From Planctomycetia bacterium (GTDB lineage Bacteria; Planctomycetota; Phycisphaerae; Phycisphaerales; SM1A02): a stretch of 13,261 nucleotides of DNA. Both the position numbers and the translations under genes were made by a program. Under the pieces are notes generated by a model. It was given only the letters and a program-made list of their open reading frames with translations. It had not been told where the DNA came from and searched no databases. Positions within the stretch are counted from its first letter, which is position 1. Each line of letters starts with the position of its first letter. The stretch is from NCBI GenBank assembly GCA_005798965.1, contig SYIB01000251.1, forward strand, positions 1 through 13,261, written 5' to 3'. Below are positions 6,599 to 11,699 of this stretch, one piece after another.

Positions 6599-7641
6599 TC
6601 GCCTTCCTCCGGTCGCAGGGATTCAACATCGTGGCCGCCACGCTCCTGACGCTGGCGATCTGGATGCTCGCCGCCGAGCGGACCAGCGTGACCGAATCCT
6701 TCTCGGGTCGCGTGCAGGTGCAGGTGCCCCCGGGCGCCGAGGTCTATGTGGCCAAGGGAACTTCCAAGGAGACGATCGAGGTCCGTGTGAACGGCTCACG
6801 CTCGGCCGTCGATCGTGCGCGGCGTGCGCTCGCCGCCGGCATCGCCCTCGATGTCGTGCCGACCGATGCCGGCGACTACAGCGTCGATGTCGCTCAAGCA
6901 CTGCAGGCCGCATCGCAGCCCATGCGCGAACTGGCGATCCTGTCCGTGGAGCCGGCCTCGATGCGGCTCAGCATGGGGACCATCGTGACGGTGAAGGCGG
7001 GCATTGCGCTGCCGCTGCGATCGGACCAGGTCGATGGCGACGCCGTGGTCGAACCGGCCGAGGCCACGGTTCGGCTGCCTGCCGAGGCCGTCGCGGTCTG
7101 GCCCGAACCGCGCAAGGTCAACGCGCTTCTCGAACTGTCGAGCTTTGCGACCGACCAGCCGCGCAGCGTCACCGCAGCGCTTCGCGCGCCGACCGAACTG
7201 GCGACCTGGGCGGATCACGTGAGCATCGAGCCAGCCGAGGCCACCGTGAAGGCACGGCTTCGCCGCGACCGCGGCATGACCGTGATTCCGCGTGTACCCC
7301 TGCGGATCAATGCGAGCCCGCGCGCCTTCAATGAGTACACCGTCCGCATCGAGGGCGAGCCTGCGGTGCTGCAGGTCGAGGTCAGCGGTCCCCGTGCAGC
7401 AGTCGCAGCGCTTGAGGACTGGAGCGGAACGGTCTATGCGCAGGTCGACCTTGCCGATCGCCAGCTCGCGGCCGGCGAACTGATCCTGCCGATCACGCAC
7501 TGGAACCTGCCGCCGGGGCTCGAACCCACGCGTGCGGGCGAACAGCCTGCGGCAAGCGTGGCGATCAGGCTGGTGCTGGTGCCGATCGGGGCTCCCGATG
7601 CACCTGCTCCCTCACCAGCAACACCCCCGCGCCGCGAGTAG
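6595..7641 (+). CDS. cdaR: YbbR-domain protein, CdaR-like regulator of the diadenylate cyclase
   Basis: 348 residues. One N-terminal membrane anchor (about 10-27, NIVAATLLTLAIWMLAA) and an extracytoplasmic remainder made of YbbR-type beta repeats. Three units can be made out by eye: about 30-127, ending SVEPASMRL; about 130-219, including VEPAEATV (152-159) and IEPAEATV (211-218); and about 228-327, ending in a WNLPPGLEP-like segment. The tail is Pro/Ala-rich. In Firmicutes CdaR binds CdaA and modulates c-di-AMP synthesis; the same partner role is inferred from position. The ATG overlaps the cdaA stop (ATGA) and has CAGGAGG six bases upstream inside cdaA. It ends 8 bases before the convergent tyrS stop, with no terminator visible between them. 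Confidence 0.87.
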   Translation: MIAFLRSQGFNIVAATLLTLAIWMLAAERTSVTESFSGRVQVQVPPGAEVYVAKGTSKETIEVRVNGSRSAVDRARRALAAGIALDVVPTDAGDYSVDVAQALQAASQPMRELAILSVEPASMRLSMGTIVTVKAGIALPLRSDQVDGDAVVEPAEATVRLPAEAVAVWPEPRKVNALLELSSFATDQPRSVTAALRAPTELATWADHVSIEPAEATVKARLRRDRGMTVIPRVPLRINASPRAFNEYTVRIEGEPAVLQVEVSGPRAAVAALEDWSGTVYAQVDLADRQLAAGELILPITHWNLPPGLEPTRAGEQPAASVAIRLVLVPIGAPDAPAPSPATPPRRE

Positions 7642-7649
7642 CGCCTTCG

Positions 7650-8945
7650 TCACGCGCGCACGATCGCGCACCATTGCTTCTTGCCGCGCCGCACGAGCGC
7701 CGCGCAGCCGTGCATGAGTTCGCGCTCGGTGAGCATCGCATCGGGCGAGGCCTTCACGCCATTCACCAGCACGCTGCCGGCCTGCAGGAACTCACGGGCC
7801 TCGCGCTTGCTGGCCGCAAGGACCTTGCTGTCGGCGAGCGCATCGACGAGCGGAATGCCTGCCGCGAGTCGATCGGCCGTGACCGACCACGACGGGACCT
7901 CACCGGCCACATCGGCGACCTGCCCGGCATCGAGCTGCTGCACATCGCCGCTGAAGAGCGCTTTCGCGGTGGCGACCGCGCGCGCACACTCCTGCGCACC
8001 GTGCAGGAGCGTGACGAGTTCGTCGGCGAGTGCACGGTGCGCGTCACGGCCGCCCGGATTCGCGGCGTGCGCCGTCTCGAGCTCGGCGATGCGCTCGCTC
8101 GGAAGGAAGGTGAGCCACCTCAGGAACTTCACCACGTCGGCATCGGCGGAGTTCAGGAGGTACTGATGCAATCGGTAGGGCGAGGTGCGGTCAGCCGTGA
8201 GCCACACCGCGCCCTGCTCGCTCTTGCCGAACTTTCCGCCATCAGCCTTGGTGAGCAGCTGTGCGGTGACGCCGAAGGAAGACCCCGGTGCATCGCCCTC
8301 GCGCGGAGCGCAGCGGCGGATCAGGTCAATGCCGCTGACGATGTTGCCGAACTGGTCGCTGCCACCGAGCTGCACCGTGCAGTGCCGAGTGCGGTGGAGG
8401 TGCAGGAAGTCGTACGCCTGCAGGATCATGTAGCTGAACTCGGTGTAGCTGATCCCTTGCTCGCGGCTGTTGAGCCGGCTCGCCACCGAATCGCGCACGA
8501 TCATCTGGTTCACGCTGAAGTGCTTGCCCACATCGCGCAGCACGTCGATGTATCCGAGGCGGCCGAGCCACTCGCCGTTGTCGACGACGATGGCTGCGTT
8601 GGGGCCGGAGAAGTCGAGCATGCGCTCGAAGATCCGACGCTGCCCCGTGATGTTCGCCCTCACCTGCTCAGGATCCAGCAGCTGGCGCTCGGCGCTCTTG
8701 CCGCTGGGATCGCCGATCAGCCCGGTGCCACCACCCACGACCACGATCGGCCGATGCCCCGAGCGCTGCCAGTGGGCGAGCAGCTTCAGGGCGACATAGT
8801 TCCCCAGCGTCAGGCTGTCGGCCGTGGGATCGAAGCCGCAGTACGCGGTCCTCGCGCCGCCGGCCAGGTGGGCCTCGATGCCCTCGCCCGCGGTCTGGGA
8901 AAGCATGCCACGCCAACGCAGTTCATCGAGGAAGGACTGAGCCAT
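7650..8945 (-). CDS. tyrS: Tyrosyl-tRNA synthetase
   Basis: Charges tRNA-Tyr with tyrosine; class I synthetase, cytoplasmic, functions as a dimer. 431 residues, close to the E. coli and Geobacillus enzymes. The Rossmann catalytic domain shows YCGFDPTADSL (35-45), GGGTGLIGDPSGK (71-83), LRDVGKHFSVNQM (136-148), GISYTEFSYMILQAYDF (164-180) and GGSDQFGN (194-201), where the family usually has GGSDQWGN. The KMSKS loop is KFGKS (238-242). The HIGH signature is unusual: TLGN (46-49) in place of the normal HIGH/HLGH. A C-terminal S4-type RNA-binding domain follows (about 362-430, with REAREFLQAGSVLVNG). The ATG at 8945 gives the normal N-terminus, but the only nearby purine run, AGAGG, sits one base from the ATG, within a hairpin. 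It is convergent with cdaR and divergent from rplK. Confidence 0.95.
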   Translation of the reverse strand: MAQSFLDELRWRGMLSQTAGEGIEAHLAGGARTAYCGFDPTADSLTLGNYVALKLLAHWQRSGHRPIVVVGGGTGLIGDPSGKSAERQLLDPEQVRANITGQRRIFERMLDFSGPNAAIVVDNGEWLGRLGYIDVLRDVGKHFSVNQMIVRDSVASRLNSREQGISYTEFSYMILQAYDFLHLHRTRHCTVQLGGSDQFGNIVSGIDLIRRCAPREGDAPGSSFGVTAQLLTKADGGKFGKSEQGAVWLTADRTSPYRLHQYLLNSADADVVKFLRWLTFLPSERIAELETAHAANPGGRDAHRALADELVTLLHGAQECARAVATAKALFSGDVQQLDAGQVADVAGEVPSWSVTADRLAAGIPLVDALADSKVLAASKREAREFLQAGSVLVNGVKASPDAMLTERELMHGCAALVRRGKKQWCAIVRA

Positions 8946-8946
8946 A

Positions 8947-8962
8947 CCTCTATTGATAGAGG
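8947..8962 (-). promoter_or_regulatory. Hairpin abutting the tyrS start codon
   Basis: CCTCTA-(4-nt loop)-TAGAGG forms a perfect 6-bp stem whose 3' arm ends one base before the tyrS ATG and contains the only Shine-Dalgarno-like AGAGG. In the transcript it could hide the initiation site. Alternatively the TATCAA inside it is a -10 box for a leaderless mRNA, in which case the hairpin is never transcribed. Confidence 0.4.
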
Positions 8963-9006
8963 AACCTCGTCCCTCATGCGGCCGGGATCGGCATTACCGG
9001 ACACCT

Positions 9007-9092
9007 TCGGATCCGAGCCATCGATTTGCTGGTCCATGGCTTGGCGCGTGCAGACGGAGCCGATTCCGCCGTCACGGCCCTTGCGGATCCGC
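9007..9092. repeat. Pair of CGGATCCG palindromes upstream of rplK
   Basis: TCGGATCCGA (9007-9016) and GCGGATCCGC (9083-9092) are 10-bp palindromes sharing the core CGGATCCG, 76 bases apart. A further inverted repeat AGCCAT/ATGGCT (9016-9021, 9036-9041) lies between. The second palindrome overlaps the candidate -35 box of rplK. They could be binding sites, but chance is not excluded in GC-rich DNA. No gene is supported in the 268-base gap 8946-9213. Confidence 0.3.
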
Positions 9093-9109
9093 GGGGGAGC
9101 CGCTAGCCT
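9081..9109 (+). promoter_or_regulatory. Candidate sigma70-type promoter of the rplK operon
   Basis: TTGCGG (9081-9086), a 17-base spacer and TAGCCT (9104-9109) give the right geometry with partial consensus matches. Transcription would start near 9116, leaving a leader of roughly 98 bases containing two hairpins before rplK. Confidence 0.35.
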
Positions 9110-9148
9110 TCGCGACTCACAATTCAGTACCGCACGAACTACTACGCA

Positions 9149-9191
9149 CCTTTCGCTGTCCGGCGAAGGGCCTCGAGACCGGCGGAGGTCT
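9149..9191 (+). promoter_or_regulatory. Two leader hairpins before rplK
   Basis: Hairpin A: an 8-bp stem (9149-9156 with 9163-9170, one G-U pair) and 6-base loop. Hairpin B: a 5-bp stem AGACC/GGTCT (9176-9180, 9187-9191). They sit in the expected 5' leader of the L11-L1 messenger, where L1 autoregulation acts in many bacteria. I cannot identify the L1-binding motif itself, and neither hairpin has a T-tract, so they are not terminators. GGAGG (9201-9205) follows, 8 bases before the rplK ATG. Confidence 0.35.
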
Positions 9192-9213
9192 GGCGTGGTG
9201 GGAGGTTCAAACG

Positions 9214-9639
9214 ATGGCAAAGAAAGTCACAAAGGTCTTCAAGATCATGGCCCCCGGCGGCAAGGCAACCCCTGCCCCGCCGCTCGGTCCAGTCCTTGGC
9301 GCCAACGGCGTCAACCCCGGCCAGTTCATCACCAAGTTCAACGATGCCACGCGCGAGCTCAACGGCCGCGTGGTCGGCTGCATCGTCACGGTCTACTCGG
9401 ACCGCACCTTCGATTTCGAGATCAAGTCGAGCCCTGCCAGCGAGCTGATCAAGGCTGAACTGAAGCTCGACAAGGGTTCGGGCGAGCCGAACACCAAGAA
9501 GGTCGGCAAGATCACGCAAGCCCAGCTTCGCAAGATCGCCGAAGGCAAGATGAAGGACATGAACGCCGCGACGGTCGAAGCCGCCATGCGGGTCATCGCA
9601 GGCAGCGCACGCTCGATGGGCGTGACGGTGGAGAACTGA
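9214..9639 (+). CDS. rplK: 50S ribosomal protein L11
   Basis: Large-subunit protein at the GTPase-associated centre, binding 23S rRNA next to L10/L12. 141 residues, the standard length. The N-domain has the Pro-rich ATPAPPLGPVLGANGVNPGQF (residue about 18 onward), and the C-terminal rRNA-binding domain has GSGEPNTKKVGKIT (about 88-101), AQLRKIAEGKMKDMNAATVE and the closing GSARSMGVTVE. The frame stays open upstream to 8953, but the ATG at 9214, with GGAGG 8 bases before it and the canonical MAKKV opening, is clearly the start. It is the first gene of the cluster; the usual upstream secE and nusG are not here. Only 4 bases separate its stop from rplA. Confidence 0.97.
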   Translation: MAKKVTKVFKIMAPGGKATPAPPLGPVLGANGVNPGQFITKFNDATRELNGRVVGCIVTVYSDRTFDFEIKSSPASELIKAELKLDKGSGEPNTKKVGKITQAQLRKIAEGKMKDMNAATVEAAMRVIAGSARSMGVTVEN

Positions 9640-9643
9640 ACCC

Positions 9644-10336
9644 ATGGCCAAGAAGGTCGTCATCGGACACTCGAAGCGTGTGCGCTTCAACAACGATCGC
9701 CTCGTTTCCCAGGCGCTTGCCCCCAACGATGCAGTGAAGGCGCTGCGTCAGTACAAGGCCCCCAAGTTCGACCAGACGGTGAACGTGGTGGTGCACTTGG
9801 GCATCGATCCCAAGGCCGCCGACCAGGCGCTGCGCGGCTCGATCGCGTTCCCCAAGGGCGTCGGCAAGAGCGCGCGGGTCGTGTGCTTCTGCAACGCTGA
9901 CAAGGTCGCCGCTGCCAAGGCCGCCGGCGCCGTCGAGGCGGGCGCCGACGAACTCGTCGCCAAGATCGAAGGCGGCTGGATGGACTTCGACGTCGCCGTG
10001 GCCAGCCCCGACATGATGCGCGTGGTGTCCAAGCTCGGCAAGGTGCTTGGTCCCAAGGGCCTCATGCCCAGCCCCAAGGCCGGTACGGTCGCCCAAGACG
10101 TCGTCAACGCCGTCAAGGAATACGCGGCCGGCAAGACCGAGTACCGCAACGACGACGGCGGCAACGTCCACTGCATCATCGGGAAGATGAGCTTCAAGGA
10201 CGAAGACCTCGCCGAGAACCTCAGCCACTTCATCCAAGTGATCACCAAGGCCAAGCCCGCCTCGGCCAAGGGGACCTACATCCGCAAGTGCGTCATTGCA
10301 GCGTCGATGAGCCCTGGCATCCAGGTCGCCCTCTGA
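9644..10336 (+). CDS. rplA: 50S ribosomal protein L1
   Basis: Builds the mobile L1 stalk of the large subunit near the E site; in many bacteria it also represses its own operon. 230 residues, normal length. Recognised by RGSIAFPKGVGKSARV (about 65-80), GADELVAKIEGGWMDFDVAVASPDMM (in pieces: ADELVAKI, DFDVAVASPDMM), the hallmark LGKVLGPKGLMPSPKAGTV (about 127-145), the segment KTEYRNDDGGNVHCIIGKMSF and the final IRKCVIAASMSPGI. Its ribosome binding site (GGAG at 9630-9633, 10 bases upstream) lies inside the end of rplK, so the pair is probably translationally coupled. Confidence 0.97.
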   Translation: MAKKVVIGHSKRVRFNNDRLVSQALAPNDAVKALRQYKAPKFDQTVNVVVHLGIDPKAADQALRGSIAFPKGVGKSARVVCFCNADKVAAAKAAGAVEAGADELVAKIEGGWMDFDVAVASPDMMRVVSKLGKVLGPKGLMPSPKAGTVAQDVVNAVKEYAAGKTEYRNDDGGNVHCIIGKMSFKDEDLAENLSHFIQVITKAKPASAKGTYIRKCVIAASMSPGIQVAL

Positions 10337-10355
10337 GCCCCGAAGGAACACACCC

Positions 10356-10904
10356 ATGAGCAAGACCATCAAGGACATGATCGTCCGTGAATACAAGAAG
10401 CGCTTCACGGGCGTCGAAGGCGCCGTGCTCGTCGAACTGCGCGGCATGGCCGGCACCGACAACACCGGCCTTCGCCTGAAGATGCACGCCAAGCAGGTGC
10501 GTGTCACCGTCGTCAAGAATGCGCTGGCGCGCAAGGCCTTCGAGGGAACCGCCCTCGAGGTCCTCGCCCCGGGCCTCAGCGGTCCCACCGCGGTGGTCTA
10601 TGGCGGCGACTCGGTCGTCGGCATCGCCCGCGATCTCGTGAAGATGGCCAAGGACCAGGAAGCGCTCGTCCTCAAGGGCGCGTGCATCGATGGCACCTGG
10701 TTCGGCGGCGACGCCGGCGTCAAGCGCCTCAGCGAGTTCCCCACGAGGGAAGAAGCGCAGGCCAAGGTCGTCACCCTCGTCCTGTCCCCCGCACGCAAGC
10801 TCATGGGCGCCGTCAAGGGCCCGGGTGGCAGCGTGATGGGCATCGTCAAGGAAATCGAGTCACGCCTCGAAAAGGGCGAGACCATCGCAGCCAAGGCCGG
10901 CTGA
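10356..10904 (+). CDS. rplJ: 50S ribosomal protein L10
   Basis: Base of the ribosomal stalk: its N-terminal part binds 23S rRNA and its C-terminal helix carries L7/L12 dimers. 182 residues. The family pattern is visible in AVLVELRGMAGTDNTGLRLK (about 24-43), VTVVKNALARKAFEGT (about 50-65), LSGPTAVVYGGD (about 74-85) and the LVLSPARKLMGAVKGPGG segment (about 142-159). The C-terminal EIESRLEKGETIAAK is the expected L12-binding helix region. GAAGGA lies 8 bases before the ATG, and 19 bases separate it from rplA, too little for a separate leader of the E. coli L10-binding type. Confidence 0.95.
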   Translation: MSKTIKDMIVREYKKRFTGVEGAVLVELRGMAGTDNTGLRLKMHAKQVRVTVVKNALARKAFEGTALEVLAPGLSGPTAVVYGGDSVVGIARDLVKMAKDQEALVLKGACIDGTWFGGDAGVKRLSEFPTREEAQAKVVTLVLSPARKLMGAVKGPGGSVMGIVKEIESRLEKGETIAAKAG

Positions 10905-10952
10905 TCCACACAGACCACGTCAACCGCTGACCACTGGCCCCTCGGGGTTAAA

Positions 10953-10969
10953 AGCGCGGCGTTCGCGCT
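10953..10969 (+). other. Hairpin in the rplJ-rplL spacer
   Basis: AGCGCG-(5-nt loop)-CGCGCT is a perfect 6-bp stem in the 96-base gap 10905-11000. A short CCC/GGG stem-loop (10938-10947) and TTAAAA precede it. There is no T-tract, so it is not a standard terminator; it may be an RNA processing or stability element, or help raise L12 output relative to L10. Function is inference. Confidence 0.35.
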
Positions 10970-11000
10970 CCTCTGGAAAGCACGATTTGGAGAGTTCACC

Positions 11001-11408
11001 ATGTCCGAGACCGAAACCAAGACGTTCGAAGCGAAGATCACCCAGCTGGGCGACTCGATTGCCTCCCTCACCCTGAAGGAAGCCGTCGACCTGGCTGATT
11101 ACATGAAGGACAAGTACGGCATCGAGCCCGCCGCCGGCGGAGCGGTCATGATGGCTGGCGGCGGTGGCGAAGCTGCCCCGGCTGCCGCTGCGCAGACCGA
11201 GTTCGACGTCATCCTGGAAGGTTGCCCGGCCGACAAGAAGATCGGCGTCATCAAGGCCGTCCGCGAAGCGACCGGCCTCGGTCTCGCCGAAGCCAAGGCC
11301 CTCGTCGATGGCGCCCCCAAGGCCATCAAGGAGAAGGTCGAGAAGCCCGAAGCCGACAAGGTCAAGGCTGCCCTCGAGGCCGCCGGCGCCAAGGTCGCTG
11401 TCAAGTGA
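11001..11408 (+). CDS. rplL: 50S ribosomal protein L7/L12
   Basis: Stalk protein present in several copies per ribosome that recruits and activates translation GTPases. 135 residues, slightly longer than the 120-125 typical. The N-terminal dimerisation/L10-binding helices contain [20 protein letters not shown] (about 17-36), then a Gly/Ala hinge [16 protein letters not shown] (about 50-65), then the C-terminal domain: [40 protein letters not shown] and the final [17 protein letters not shown] lies 8 bases upstream of the ATG. Two hairpins follow directly after the stop, consistent with partial termination before rpoB. Confidence 0.97.
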   Translation: MSETETKTFEAKITQLGDSIASLTLKEAVDLADYMKDKYGIEPAAGGAVMMAGGGGEAAPAAAAQTEFDVILEGCPADKKIGVIKAVREATGLGLAEAKALVDGAPKAIKEKVEKPEADKVKAALEAAGAKVAVK

Positions 11409-11414
11409 CCCTCG

Positions 11415-11432
11415 GCTGGCCCTGAGGCCAGC
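11415..11432 (+). other. Hairpin just after the rplL stop
   Basis: GCTGGCC-CTGA-GGCCAGC is a perfect 7-bp stem with a 4-base loop beginning 7 bases after the stop codon. No T-tract follows, so it may protect or define the 3' end of the ribosomal-protein mRNA rather than end transcription by itself. Confidence 0.45.
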
Positions 11433-11453
11433 ATGCCAACCCAGCATCGAGCC

Positions 11454-11488
11454 AGGCGCCCCGGACTCCGGGGCGCCTGTGCCGTTTT
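11454..11488 (+). terminator. Likely intrinsic terminator/attenuator between rplL and rpoB
   Basis: A perfect 11-bp stem (11454-11464 with 11468-11478, loop ACT) is the strongest hairpin I found in the window. A short T4 run (11485-11488) follows only 6 bases later, so termination is probably partial. In E. coli an attenuator at this same place lowers rpoBC expression relative to the ribosomal proteins; a similar role is inferred. Confidence 0.6.
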
Positions 11489-11537
11489 GGGGTCGGTTTG
11501 GCAGCCAGGAACCCCCACCGGGAAGTCCACCCCCGAG

Positions 11538-11567
11538 TTGCAGAAATCACGTCATTCCCCCTATACT
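11538..11567 (+). promoter_or_regulatory. Candidate sigma70-type promoter of rpoB
   Basis: TTGCAG (11538-11543), an 18-base spacer and TATACT (11562-11567) make the best consensus-like promoter in the window. It lies downstream of the terminator hairpin. Transcription would start near 11574, giving rpoB a structured leader of about 125 bases. TTGGG-A-CCCAA (11581-11591), just downstream, is a possible operator. Confidence 0.5.
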
Positions 11568-11640
11568 CCGGGACTTGGCGTTGGGACCCAATAGCACGAT
11601 GAGGCCGATGCGGGCAGGTTGCGTAGCCAACCATGTTCCG

Positions 11641-11688
11641 CTCGTTGCTCTCGAGGTGCAGGCCCGGCGTCGCGCGCACCCCAACGAG
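11641..11688 (+). promoter_or_regulatory. Composite stem-loop in the rpoB leader
   Basis: An outer 7-bp helix CTCGTTG/CAACGAG (11641-11647, 11682-11688) encloses an inner 5-bp helix GGTGC/GCACC (11655-11659, 11676-11680), ending 11 bases before the rpoB ATG. A smaller GGTTG/CAACC hairpin (11617-11632) precedes it. The rpoB Shine-Dalgarno is weak (GAG within the 3' arm), so the structure could control initiation. Function is inference. Confidence 0.4.
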
Positions 11689-11699
11689 TGAACGACAAC

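Noticed and set aside
8946..9213. A tRNA, T-box or small gene between tyrS and rplK
   Set aside because: No cloverleaf, CCA-proximal TTC arm, T-box sequence or start with a ribosome binding site was found.
7674..9458. A 594-codon plus-strand open frame antisense to tyrS
   Set aside because: TyrRS motifs are unmistakable on the minus strand, and the plus frame runs into rplK out of frame; it is a composition artefact.
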